From Halobacteriales archaeon SW_8_68_21 (lineage in GTDB: Archaea; Halobacteriota; Halobacteria; Halobacteriales; Haloferacaceae): a stretch of 52,118 bases of DNA. Below are positions 25,497-34,222 of the stretch, in pieces (the stretch's first letter is position 1; each line of letters opens with the position of its first letter). The notes below the pieces were generated by a model. The model saw only the letters and a list, made by a program, of their open reading frames with translations. It did no database searches and was not told the DNA's origin. The stretch covers positions 1-52,118 of the forward strand of contig PXST01000035.1 in assembly GCA_003023405.1 (NCBI GenBank), read 5' to 3'. Position numbers and translations under genes: made by a program.

Positions 25497-26915
25497 ATGG
25501 ACTCGCCGGACGACGTTCCGCTCCCGACCGCGCCGGACCGAGAGGCGGTCGCGGCCAGCGGTCGCGGCGGCCGCCGCGGAGTCGGACCGCATGCTGCCGT
25601 TTTTCGTCTTCGACCCGGGGTTTTACCACGAGCGCGGAGCCGCCTGCGACGCCCGGATCGAGTTCCTCCACGACTGCCTGCGCGACCTCGACCGCCAGTA
25701 CCGGGACGTCGGCGGCGCGGGGCTGACCTACGCCCACGGCGACCCGCTCGACGTGCTCCGACGGTTCGTCGATGCCGGGTGGGAGGTCGTTGCGGGCGCG
25801 AGCGCGACCGGCCGGTACGGCCGGCGACGGGACGAGCGCGCCCGCGAGAAACTCGGCGTCCGCTTCGTCGCGGGCGACGGCCTCGTCTGGGACGCCGACC
25901 GCCCCCGGGACGGGTGGAGCGATCGCGTCGAGTCGTGGCTCGCAGACGACCCGTTCGACTGGGACCCCCGATCGGTTTCGGTCGAGGAGATAGACACCGA
26001 CATCGACCCCGAGCGCGTGAGCGACGCGTACACGCCCGCGAGGGGACGAGCGGCCTCTCGCCGTACCTGCGGTTCGGCTGCCTCTCGGTCCGCGAGGTCC
26101 ACCGTCACGTCGACGAGCGCGCCCCGGACGGCCGCGGGAAGTCGATGTTCGTCTCCCGGCTGTTCTGGAACCGTCACTACACCCAGAAACTGCTCGACTG
26201 GCCGGGATGGCTCGACGAGGCCGTCAATCCCGTCTACCGCGGATTCAACCGCGACCGGCACGATCCGGACCTCGTCGCGGCGTGGAAGCGCGGCGAGACC
26301 GGCTTCCCGATGGTCGACGCCAGCATGCGCTGCCTGCGCGAGACGGGATGGCTCAACTTCCGGATGCGGGCGCTGTGCGCGAGCGTCTACTTCCACGTCC
26401 TCCAGCAGCCGTGGCGGATCGGTGCGGACCACTTCTACCGCCACCTGATCGATGGCGACGCCGCGATCAACTACACCCAGTGGCAGTCGCAGTGCGGGCT
26501 GGTCGGCCGCCCCGGCCTGCGGCTGTACGACCCCCGCAAGCAGGTCCGGGACCAGGACCCCGACGGCGAGTTCGTCACGCGGTGGGTCCCCGAACTCGAC
26601 CCGCTCCCCGCGACGTACCTCGACGCCCCGGAGAAGACCCCCCTCTCCGTCCAGCGCGAGGCCGGCGTCGAGATCGGCGAGACGTACCCGTACCCCGTCG
26701 TCGACTACGAGGCGGCCCGCAGCGAGTTCCGCGACCGGTACGGGGCCGTCCACGGCGCGGCCGCGGCCCGCCTCGCCGACGAGGCGATCGCGCGTCGGGC
26801 GTCGCTGTCGGGCGGGCTCGGAGCCGCTCGTTCGATCGCGGCCGACCACGGCGACGACGGCGAGATGGACGGAGACGACAGGCTGACACAGACAGGGCTC
26901 GGTGACTTCGGCTGA
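25497..26915 (+). pseudogene. phr: Photolyase/cryptochrome-family gene with several frameshifts
   Basis: The frame at 25591 gives MLPFFVFDPGFYHERG and the N-terminal alpha/beta domain to about 26035 (VSDAYTP). Another frame then resumes at GTSGLSPYLRFGCLSVREVH and runs to 26915 with the FAD-binding domain: WNRHYTQKLLDWPGW, GETGFPMVDASMRCLRETGW, AINYTQWQSQCGLVG and DPRKQVRDQDPDGEFVTRWV. The first 100 bases need two further shifts to make a photolyase-like N-terminus. Photolyases repair UV pyrimidine dimers with light. As read it encodes no complete enzyme, and sequence errors could explain this. The FAD-domain motifs are intact. Confidence 0.8.
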
Positions 26916-27003
26916 CGCCGACGGCCGTCGACGAGGGCCGGAGAGAGCCGGCGCGCCCCTCGCTCGACGGCAGCCTCAAGTGTTCGGGGTGTCTATCGTT
27001 CAC

Positions 27004-27081
27004 ATGGATCGACTCGACCCGAGCCGACGGCGTTCCGCGGCGGACCGACCGGCCGATCCGACCGGGGTGACGGGCGCGTGA
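27004..27081 (+). CDS. Possible 25-aa leader peptide, coupled to the next gene
   Basis: ATG at 27004 opens MDRLDPSRRRSADRPADPTG and ends at TGA 27079-27081, overlapping the GTG start of the FAD oxidoreductase as GTGA. The overlap is the classic translational-coupling arrangement. The peptide is Arg/Pro-rich and has no recognised family, so it may be a fortuitous frame. Confidence 0.3.
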   Translation: MDRLDPSRRRSAADRPADPTGVTGA

Positions 27082-28310
27082 GCGACGATCCGACGGTCCT
27101 CGTGATCGGCGGGGGCGCGACCGGGACGGGGATCGCGAGGGACCTCGCGCTCCGCGGGGTCGACGTCGCGCTCGTCGACCGCGGCGGATTGGGGAGCGGC
27201 ACCTCGGGATGCTCGCACGGCCTCCTCCACAGCGGGGCCAGATACGCGGAGGCGGACGCCGAGGGCGCTCGCGAGTGTATCGAGGAGAATCGCACGCTCC
27301 GCGAGATCGCCGACAGCTGCGTCCGTGACACCGGCGGCCTGTTCGTCCGGCTGGACGGCGACGACCCAGAGTACTTCGCGGAGAAGATCGCGGCCTGCGA
27401 GCGAGTCGGGATCGAGACGGAGCGGCTCGACGAGGCCGCGGTGCGCGAGCGCGTTCCGGGGCTCGCGGACGAGGTCGCGGCGGCGTTCTCCGTCCCCGAC
27501 GGCGTCATCTACCCGTCGCGGCTGGTCGCCGCCAACGCCGCCGACGCCGAGCGGCACGGGGCGGCGGTCCACCCGCACGCGCCCGTCGAGGACGTGACCG
27601 TCGCCGACGGCGCGGTCGAGGCCGTTCGTGTCGGCGGCGCGGTGGACGCGACGCTGACGCCGGAGGTCGTCGTCAACGCCACCGGGGCGTGGGCGGACGC
27701 GATCGGCGAGCTGGCCGGCGTCGAGATCGGGATGGCACCGAGCCGGGGCGTGATGGTCTCCGTCGAGTACGACGGGCTGGAGCCGGCGTTGAACCGGTGT
27801 CGGGACCCCGGCGACGGCGACATCGTCGTGCCGCACGACGGTGAGGTCGTGCTCGGGACGACGAGCGTTCCGGTTTCGGATCCGGACGACTACGAGCGCG
27901 CCGACTGGGAGGTCGAGCGGTCGGTCGAGGAGTGCGCCGCGATGCTCCCCGCGGTCGCCGACGCGCCCGAGGTCCGGCGGTGGTGGGGGGTCCGCCCCCT
28001 GTACGCGCCCGACGAGGCGGGGCAGAACCGCCGAGGGATCTCCCGCGGCTTCACGCTGCTCGACCACGAGCGCGACGGCGCGGCCGGACTGTACAGCGTC
28101 GTCGGTGGGAAGCTGACCACCTACCGCCGGATGGCCGAGACGACCGCCGCCGAGGTCTGCGAGCGACTGGGGGTCGAGGCCGTCTGCGAGACCGCCGCCG
28201 AGCCGCTCGCTCACGCCGACGACCCCGATCGACTGGACGAGTTGGTCGCCGAGTACGGCGGCGCGAACCCCACCGACAGCGACGTGGTCGACGCGCCCGC
28301 CGACGACTGA
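27078..28310 (+). CDS. FAD-dependent oxidoreductase (glycerol-3-phosphate dehydrogenase-like)
   Basis: The 410-residue protein starts VSDDPTVLVIGGGATGTGIA (GxGxxG FAD motif; GTG start at 27078), followed by DLALRGVDVALVDRGG and GTSGCSHGLLHSGARY. The last is the hallmark of the GlpA/GlpD class, which oxidises glycerol 3-phosphate to dihydroxyacetone phosphate. VVNATGAWADAIGELAG and VVGGKLTTYRRMAETTA complete the FAD fold. It lacks the C-terminal iron-sulfur extension of full GlpA and has no glpB or glpC beside it, so the substrate is inferred. A short frame overlaps its start. Confidence 0.85.
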   Translation: MSDDPTVLVIGGGATGTGIARDLALRGVDVALVDRGGLGSGTSGCSHGLLHSGARYAEADAEGARECIEENRTLREIADSCVRDTGGLFVRLDGDDPEYFAEKIAACERVGIETERLDEAAVRERVPGLADEVAAAFSVPDGVIYPSRLVAANAADAERHGAAVHPHAPVEDVTVADGAVEAVRVGGAVDATLTPEVVVNATGAWADAIGELAGVEIGMAPSRGVMVSVEYDGLEPALNRCRDPGDGDIVVPHDGEVVLGTTSVPVSDPDDYERADWEVERSVEECAAMLPAVADAPEVRRWWGVRPLYAPDEAGQNRRGISRGFTLLDHERDGAAGLYSVVGGKLTTYRRMAETTAAEVCERLGVEAVCETAAEPLAHADDPDRLDELVAEYGGANPTDSDVVDAPADD

Positions 28311-28400
28311 GCCGGCGGCGGCCGCCCCGCCGCCGCGAGACCGTCCGGGGGTTCGAGGCTGAACCCCGGGGTTGAGACACCGACGGCCCGACCGATCCGC

Positions 28401-28810
28401 ATGCCAGTCGCGACGGTCGGCGAGACGGTGACCCACGCGGTATCGATCACCGAGGAGACGATGGAGGCGTTCGCCGCGCTCTCCGGTGACGAGAACCCGA
28501 TCCACCTCGACGACGAGTACGCCGCCGAGACGATGTTCGGCGGCCGCGTCGCGCACGGGACCCTCTCTGCGCGGTGGTCTCCGGCGCACTCGCGCGGCTC
28601 TCCGGCGACATCGTCTACCTCTCGCAGGAGCTGTCGTTCGAACACCCCGTCTTTCCGGGCGAGACGGTCGAGGCGACCGTCCACGTCACCGACGACCTCG
28701 GCGGCGACCGGGTCGCCGTCGAGACGACCGCGACCGTCCCCGAACGCGACGAGCGGGTCCTCTCGGGCGAAGCGACCGTGTTGTCGGTCCCACACGAGGA
28801 CGGTGACTGA
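28401..28810 (+). pseudogene. MaoC-family dehydratase, frameshifted
   Basis: The first frame reads MPVATVGETVTHAVSITEET and the MaoC hotdog signature FAALSGDENPIHLDDEYAAE, ending in the FGGRVAHGTLSA motif at about residue 57. A lost or changed base near 28575 then shifts the frame. The remainder, VSGALARLSGDIVYLSQELS through VEATVHVTDDLGG to VLSVPHEDGD, continues in the adjacent frame to 28810. Joined, it is a typical 136-residue (R)-hydratase-like hotdog protein acting on enoyl-CoAs. All conserved residues are present, so a single indel or error explains the break. Confidence 0.8.
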
Positions 28811-28883
28811 CGGACGCAGGCAGCCGAGCGACCGACGAGACCTAAAGGCACACGATGACGCGCGGTTGCGCGCCCCTCCACGG

Positions 28884-28892
28884 CTTTTTAAC
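28884..28892 (+). promoter_or_regulatory. TATA box of the MBF1-like gene
   Basis: CTTTTTAAC lies 25 bases ahead of the ATG at 28915, the spacing seen for leaderless haloarchaeal transcripts. Confidence 0.5.
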
Positions 28893-28914
28893 GGCCCGAC
28901 CCACTACTCGGGGT

Positions 28915-29478
28915 ATGCCGAAGTACTCGACGGGCGGCGGCGACGGCGGCGACGACGGCGACGCGTGCGAGCTTTGCGGCCGCGAGACCACCGACCTCCG
29001 GAAGGCGACGGTCGCCGGCGCGAAGCTGCTCGTGTGTTCGAACTGCCGTCCCCACGACGACGCTGGGAACGCCCCGAGCGGGGGCCGCTCCCGGGGCGGA
29101 AGCGCGGGCGGCAGCCCCGGTGGGAGTTCGGGCGGTGCCGGGTCCAGTTCGGGGGCGACCGAGAGCCGCAAGAAGGAGCTCGCCCGCAAGCAGGCGGAGA
29201 TGTATGACTCCGCGACCGGCGACTCGAAGCGCTGGGAGGAGGAGGGGACGAGCTACGAGTCCGACCGCCTCCCGTACCTCGTCTCCGGTTACGGCGACGT
29301 CGTCACCGGGGCGCGTCAGGACGCCGGGCTGACGGTCGGGGAGGTCGCCGCGGAACTGGAGGTCGACGAGGACGACCTCCTCGCGGTCGAGGACGGGCGG
29401 GCCGCGACCGCGAACGTCGGCGGGTCCGTCGTGCGCGCGCTCGAAGAGCGGTTCGGGATCGACGTCGTCGACGAGTGA
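28915..29478 (+). CDS. Multiprotein-bridging-factor-1-like protein (zinc ribbon + HTH)
   Basis: The 187-residue protein begins MPKYSTGGGDGG and has an N-terminal zinc ribbon (CELCGRETTDLRKATVAGAK then CSNC), a flexible Gly/Ser-rich linker at about 55-85, and a C-terminal Cro/XRE-type helix-turn-helix (VTGARQDAGLTVGEVAAELE, DEDDLLAVEDGRA). This is the archaeal MBF1 arrangement, a co-regulator binding basal transcription factors and possibly ribosomes. The linker is longer and more Gly/Ser-rich than I would expect. The ATG follows a TATA box at leaderless distance. No defects were seen. Confidence 0.88.
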   Translation: MPKYSTGGGDGGDDGDACELCGRETTDLRKATVAGAKLLVCSNCRPHDDAGNAPSGGRSRGGSAGGSPGGSSGGAGSSSGATESRKKELARKQAEMYDSATGDSKRWEEEGTSYESDRLPYLVSGYGDVVTGARQDAGLTVGEVAAELEVDEDDLLAVEDGRAATANVGGSVVRALEERFGIDVVDE

Positions 29479-29542
29479 CGCGTTCCCCCCGCCCCCTCGC
29501 CGAGTCGAAACGACCAACTCGGACCGGCGCAACCACTCGTCA

Positions 29543-30754
29543 ATGAAGGCAATCAAGGACAGCGTCCACGGCCACGTCCGACTCGGCGACGTCGCCGCCG
29601 AACTGGTCGACACGCCAGCGTTCCAGCGGCTACGCCACATCAAACAGCTGTCCACGGTTCGGCTCGTCTACCCCTCCGCGAACCACACGCGGTTCGAACA
29701 CAGCCTCGGCGTCTACCACCTCGCGGGCCGCGCGGTCGAGGGGCTCTGCGTCGACAACGACACCGCGGCGCACGTCCACGCCGCGGCGATGCTCCACGAT
29801 GTCGGGCACGGCCCGTACGGCCACCAGACTGAGGGTATCATCCGGCGCGCGACCGGACGCGACCACGACGACGTGGGATGGCTCCTCACCGACGCGGACC
29901 GCGAGGTGTGTCAGGTCCTCGAACGCAACGGGCTAGACCCCGAACGCGTCGCCGCCCTGATCGACGGGGAGGGGGCGCTCGGGTCCCTCGTCTCGGGCGA
30001 ACTCGACGTGGACCGCATGGACTACCTCGTGCGCGACGCCCACCACACCGGCGTCCCGTACGGCACCGTCGACACCGGCCGGCTCGTCACCGAACTCCGG
30101 CTGGTCGACGGGAACGCTTCGGCGGAGTCCCAGGGCGACGCCGACCTCGTCTTGGACGAGGGGAACGTCGCCACCGCCGAGAGCCTCCTCGTCGCGCGCT
30201 CGCTGATGAACGCCGTCGTCTACCGCCACCACGTCTCCCGCGTCGCGGGCGCGATGCTGGAGCGCGCCTGCGAGCGGTACCTCGACCGGACGGACACCGA
30301 CATCGAGGCGTTCCGTCGGATGGCGGACCACGACCTCCTCGTCGAACTGCGCGACCGCGCCCTGGCGCTCGGCGAGCGTATCGAGCGGCGCGACCTCTAC
30401 AAGCGCGCCGTCTGGGCCGAACTCGACGAGGTCCCCGCGGGCACGGTCGACGCCGGTCGCGCAGAGGAGCGGGCGGCCGAGCGCGAGATCGCCGACGTCG
30501 TCGGGATCGACCGCGACGCGGTCGTCGTCGACATCCCCTCGCGGCCGGCGCTCAAGGAGTCCGGCTCGGCCGTCGTCGTCGACGGCGTCCCCCAGCGGCT
30601 GGAGGACGCCTCGGAGCTGGTGGCCGGTCTCCGGGCCGCGGGGCGTCGGCGCTGGACGCTCGGGGTCTACTGTCCGGCCGAACACGTCGACGCGGTCGCG
30701 ACCGCGGCGCGGGACGTGTTGGGGCTGCGCGCGGCGAACCGTCCCTCAGCTTGA
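29543..30754 (+). CDS. HD-domain phosphohydrolase, paralogue 1
   Basis: The 403-residue protein starts MKAIKDSVHGHVRLGDVAAE. Metal ligands are in NHTRFEHSLGVYHLAGRAVE (His53), AAMLHDVGHGPYGH (H85/D86) and SGELDVDRMDYLVRDAHHTG. These are the features of the dGTPase/SAMHD1-like HD superfamily, which hydrolyses (deoxy)nucleoside phosphates; substrate is unknown. The C-terminal half (about 240-400) is helical and ends in a beta region. It is strongly similar along its whole length to the product of 31367-32626, separated from it only by a UspA gene on the other strand. Confidence 0.9.
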   Translation: MKAIKDSVHGHVRLGDVAAELVDTPAFQRLRHIKQLSTVRLVYPSANHTRFEHSLGVYHLAGRAVEGLCVDNDTAAHVHAAAMLHDVGHGPYGHQTEGIIRRATGRDHDDVGWLLTDADREVCQVLERNGLDPERVAALIDGEGALGSLVSGELDVDRMDYLVRDAHHTGVPYGTVDTGRLVTELRLVDGNASAESQGDADLVLDEGNVATAESLLVARSLMNAVVYRHHVSRVAGAMLERACERYLDRTDTDIEAFRRMADHDLLVELRDRALALGERIERRDLYKRAVWAELDEVPAGTVDAGRAEERAAEREIADVVGIDRDAVVVDIPSRPALKESGSAVVVDGVPQRLEDASELVAGLRAAGRRRWTLGVYCPAEHVDAVATAARDVLGLRAANRPSA

Positions 30755-30833
30755 CGGGCGCGACCGACCCCCGTCTCCCCGCGTCCGCGGCCGCTCCCGA
30801 CCGCGTCTCCTCACTCCTCGTCCGCGGACGCTT

Positions 30834-31250
30834 TCACCCCGATCTCCTCTCCCCGTCCGGTCCCGGAACCGTCAGCACCGGACGGTCAGCGTTCAACACG
30901 AGCGCCTGCGTCGTGCTGCCGAAGACGGCCTTTCCGGTCGGACTCCGCTTCCGACCCGACACGCAGATCGCGTCGGCGTCGATGTCGGCCGCGGCCGCGA
31001 GCAGCTCGTCGGCGGGGTCGCCACTCGCCTCGTAGTGGACGCAGGTCATGCCGGCGTCTTCCAACACCTCCCGGGCGCGTCGCACGGTTCCGAGCTGGTG
31101 AACCGACGCCCCCTCCGGGTTGTCCCGGAAGACGTGACAGAGGTGCGCGGTCACCTCGTCGGCGGCGGCCGGGAGACCCGTCACCGCCTCCGCCTGTGCG
31201 GTCGCTCTCGCCTCGTCGTCGAGTCCGATGCCGAGCAACACGTCGTACAT
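30834..31250 (-). CDS. Universal stress protein UspA family
   Basis: The 138-residue protein starts MYDVLLGIGLDDEARATAQA and has the UspA fold: LCHVFRDNPEGASVHQLGTV, ADELLAAAADIDADAICVSG, and the C-terminal GKAVFGSTTQALVLNADRPV. The usual G-2x-G-9x-G-S/T ATP-loop appears as GRKRSPTGKAVFGSTTQAL. It is an adenine-nucleotide-binding stress protein of unspecified role. It sits alone, opposite to and between the two HD paralogues. Confidence 0.88.
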   Translation of the reverse strand: MYDVLLGIGLDDEARATAQAEAVTGLPAAADEVTAHLCHVFRDNPEGASVHQLGTVRRAREVLEDAGMTCVHYEASGDPADELLAAAADIDADAICVSGRKRSPTGKAVFGSTTQALVLNADRPVLTVPGPDGERRSG

Positions 31251-31366
31251 ACGCGACGCTTCGTCCGATCGGGGGATAAATCACACCGCCGATTCGTGGC
31301 TCGCGGTCCCGGCTCGCGGCCGGCGAAAACTCAGACCTTTTAGCCGACGCCGCCGAAAGCGAACGC

Positions 31367-32626
31367 ATGATCACGGTCAAGGACACCGTCCACGACCACA
31401 TCGAGATCGACGGGGTCGCCGCCGACCTCGTCGACACCCCCGCCGTTCAGCGGCTCCGCCACGTGAAACAGCTCGGGACGGTTCAGCTCGTCTACCCCTC
31501 CGCGAACCACACACGGTTCGAACACAGCCTCGGCGTCTACCACCTCGCAAGCCGCGCGCTCGACCACCTCGGGATCGAGGGGAAACGCGCCGACCGCATC
31601 GAGGCGGCGGCGATGCTCCACGACACCGGCCACGGCCCGTTCAGCCACAACCTCGAATCGCTCACGCACCGCCGCACCGGGAAGTATCACGACGACGTCG
31701 GCGAACTGCTCGCGACCGGCGCGGTCGGCGAGGTCCTGCGCGACCACGGCCTCGACCCGGACCGGATCGCCGCGATCGTCGCCGGCGAGGGACCGTACGC
31801 CGGCCTCGTCTCGGGCGAACTGGACGTGGACCGAATGGATTACCTCGTGCGCGACGCCTACCACACGGGCGTCCCGTACGGCACCATCGACACCGAGCGG
31901 TTCGTCCGCGAGCTGACGTTCGTCGAGCGGAACGACATCCCGGACGGGGACGGGTCGGACCGCGACGGCCCCCAGCTCGTCTTGGACGAGGGGAACGTCC
32001 AGACCGCGGAGAGCCTGCTGCTCGCTCGGGCGCTGATGAACCCGGTCGTCTACACCCACCACGTGGCGCGCATCTCGAAGGCAATGTTGCGCCGGGCGGC
32101 GAGCGACCTCCTCGACGCGACCGCGACGACCGCGGCCGAGCTCCGACGGATGGACGACCACGACTTCCTCGCGGCGGTCCGCGACTGCTGCGAGACCGCC
32201 GAGCTCTCCCGGCGGTACGACGAGCGCGACCTCTACAAGCTGGCGGTGTGGGCCGAGTACGACGACGTTCCCGACCGGGTCCACGACGCGGACCACGCCG
32301 CGGAGGCGTCGCTCGAACGCGAGATCGCCGAGGAGGCGGGCGTCGCGCGCGACCACGTGATCTTGGATGTCCCGCCCGAGCCGACGATGCGGGAGTCGAC
32401 CGCGCGCGTCACCGTCAACGGCGAGATCCGTCGCTTGGAGCGGCAGTCGCCCTTGGTGTCGGCGCTCCGGACCGCACAACGGAACCAGTGGCGGCTCGGC
32501 GTGTACGCCCCGGAACCGGCGACCGACCGCGTCGGTCGGGCGGCCGGAGACGTTCTCAGGCTCGACTCCGACGCGCTGGTGACCGAGGTCCGCGGCGCGA
32601 TGCCGACGACGCTCGACGAGTTCTGA
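31367..32626 (+). CDS. HD-domain phosphohydrolase, paralogue 2
   Basis: The 419-residue protein starts MITVKDTVHDHIEIDGVAAD and carries the same metal motifs as its paralogue: NHTRFEHSLGVYHLASRALD, AAMLHDTGHGPFSHNLESL (H85/D86), SGELDVDRMDYLVRDAYHTG and VLDEGNVQTAESLLLARALM. It is predicted to hydrolyse nucleotide phosphoesters. The pair arose by duplication; the motifs are identical in both and divergence is largest in the last third. A TATA-like CCTTTTAGCC about 30 bases before the ATG suggests its own promoter. No defects were seen. Confidence 0.9.
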   Translation: MITVKDTVHDHIEIDGVAADLVDTPAVQRLRHVKQLGTVQLVYPSANHTRFEHSLGVYHLASRALDHLGIEGKRADRIEAAAMLHDTGHGPFSHNLESLTHRRTGKYHDDVGELLATGAVGEVLRDHGLDPDRIAAIVAGEGPYAGLVSGELDVDRMDYLVRDAYHTGVPYGTIDTERFVRELTFVERNDIPDGDGSDRDGPQLVLDEGNVQTAESLLLARALMNPVVYTHHVARISKAMLRRAASDLLDATATTAAELRRMDDHDFLAAVRDCCETAELSRRYDERDLYKLAVWAEYDDVPDRVHDADHAAEASLEREIAEEAGVARDHVILDVPPEPTMRESTARVTVNGEIRRLERQSPLVSALRTAQRNQWRLGVYAPEPATDRVGRAAGDVLRLDSDALVTEVRGAMPTTLDEF

Positions 32627-32677
32627 GCGGACGAGACGTTCCCGTGAGGTTTTACCCTCGGCCGGCGAGCTTCCGGT

Positions 32678-33640
32678 ATGCATCTCGAAGGGACCATTCT
32701 GGTCGGTCCTGACTTCGAACCGGTCGAGGGCCGGCTCGTCGTCGCGGATGACGAGATCGTCGGGTTGGAGGAGCGCGATACTGACAGCGACGACGTGATC
32801 TGTCCGGCGTTCGTCAACGCCCACACCCACATCGGCGACTCCATCGCCAAGGAGGCGGGCGAGGGGCTCTCGCTCGACGAACTCGTCGCCCCGCCGGACG
32901 GGCTGAAACACCGGCTCCTCCGGACGGCCAGCCGCGAGGAGAAGGTGGCCGCGATGGCCCGCACCCTGCGGTACATGGAGGCGACCGGGACCGGGACCTT
33001 CCTGGAGTTCCGCGAGGGCGGCGTCGACGGCGTCGCCGCGCTCCGAGACGCGCTCGCCGGCGAGGGAGTCGCGTTCGACGAGCGCGGCTCCGAGACGCGC
33101 GAGGCCGGCAAGCTGTTCGGGATCCACGCGGGCGAACGCGACGCGGACGATATCAACCCTGCGATGGACCTCAACCCGGACTTCCTCGTCCACATGGTCC
33201 ACGCGGAGGGGATCCACCTCGAACGGCTCGAAGACCGCGGGACCCCCGTCGTGGTCTGCCCGCGGTCGAACCTCGTGACGAACGTCGGCGTCCCGCCGAT
33301 CCGCGAACTGACCGAGCGGGCGACCGTCGCCCTCGGCACCGACAACGTGATGACCGACTCACCGTCGATGTTCCGCGAGATGGAGTTCGCCGCGAAGCTC
33401 TCCGATCTCTCCGCCCGAGAGATCCTGCGGATGGCGACGCGCAACGGGGCCGAGATCGCCGGCCTGAACCGCGGCGTGGTGCGGGAGGGGGCCGACGCCG
33501 ACCTGCTCGTCCTCGACGGCGGCTCCGACAACCTCGCCGGCGCGCGCGACCTCGTCCGGGCGATCGTCAGGCGGGCCGCTCAGGCCGACGTCTCGCGGGT
33601 CGTGATCGGCGGTGAGACGGTCGTCCCCCGCGACGACTGA
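32678..33640 (+). CDS. Amidohydrolase-family protein (cytosine deaminase/chlorohydrolase-like), shortened
   Basis: The 320-residue protein starts MHLEGTILVGPDFEPVEGRL and has the metal-binding motif FVNAHTHIGDSI, FGIHAGERDADDI, LVHMVHAEGIHLERL, VVCPRSNLVTNVGVPP and the terminal-strand TDNVMTDSPSMFREMEF. These are signatures of the amidohydrolase TIM barrel that deaminates or hydrolyses nucleobase-like substrates. Between RDALAGEGVAFDERGSET and REAGKLFGIHAG the normal strand-helix unit is replaced by a short charged link. About 25 residues appear deleted, which may harm activity. Metal ligands remain. It follows HD paralogue 2 by 50 bases on the same strand. Confidence 0.82.
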   Translation: MHLEGTILVGPDFEPVEGRLVVADDEIVGLEERDTDSDDVICPAFVNAHTHIGDSIAKEAGEGLSLDELVAPPDGLKHRLLRTASREEKVAAMARTLRYMEATGTGTFLEFREGGVDGVAALRDALAGEGVAFDERGSETREAGKLFGIHAGERDADDINPAMDLNPDFLVHMVHAEGIHLERLEDRGTPVVVCPRSNLVTNVGVPPIRELTERATVALGTDNVMTDSPSMFREMEFAAKLSDLSAREILRMATRNGAEIAGLNRGVVREGADADLLVLDGGSDNLAGARDLVRAIVRRAAQADVSRVVIGGETVVPRDD

Positions 33641-33709
33641 GGCGTCGCTGACCGTCACCGCCGTCCCCGGCCGACGGAGTGAAACCCCTCCCGACCGTGT
33701 GGTCTCGCA

Positions 33710-34165
33710 ATGACGACGCTCTCGCTGCTCGCCGGTCTCGCCTTCGGTCCGGTCGTCGGACTCGTCGCGACGCTCGCGATGGACGTGGTGATGGCGCGGC
33801 TCCCGGAAGGGACGACGGCACCGAAGGTCGCCGCGGGCGTGCTCACCGACACCCCGGTCGACGACGCGCCGGAGCGGCTGGCGACGTGGGTCCACTACGT
33901 CGCTGGCGGCGGCTCGGGGCTGTTGTTCGTCGGGCTGGTCGCCGCGACCGGGTCGCTGCTCGGCCTCGGTTCCCTCGTGGCCCTCGCCGTCGCCGCGGTC
34001 GCACAGCTCGCGCTGATGGTCGGCTTCTTCGCGCTCGTCCCGCTCCCCCGGGCGTCCGGGCTGCCGCGTCAGCGGCTCGGTCCGATCCGGCGCGACTGGG
34101 CGGTCTCCGCGGCGACGTACGTCGTCTTGGCCGCCGCGGTCGTCGGAGTCGCGACTGGCGTCTAG
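33710..34165 (+). CDS. Hypothetical membrane protein (151 aa)
   Basis: The product has four hydrophobic segments: MTTLSLLAGLAFGPVVGLVA with ATLAMDVVMARL, then WVHYVAGGGSGLLFVGLVAA, LVALAVAAVAQLALMVGFFA and the C-terminal WAVSAATYVVLAAAVVGVAT. The Gly/Ala-rich helices and short loops suggest a compact integral membrane protein. No conserved functional residue pattern is recognised. It lies between the amidohydrolase and thymidine kinase genes on the same strand, 58 bases before the latter. Confidence 0.65.
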   Translation: MTTLSLLAGLAFGPVVGLVATLAMDVVMARLPEGTTAPKVAAGVLTDTPVDDAPERLATWVHYVAGGGSGLLFVGLVAATGSLLGLGSLVALAVAAVAQLALMVGFFALVPLPRASGLPRQRLGPIRRDWAVSAATYVVLAAAVVGVATGV

Positions 34166-34222
34166 CTCGCCACCTACGCCGGGAGAGAAACGGTTTAGTC
34201 GCTGGCTCTGGCCCGATCGGGT

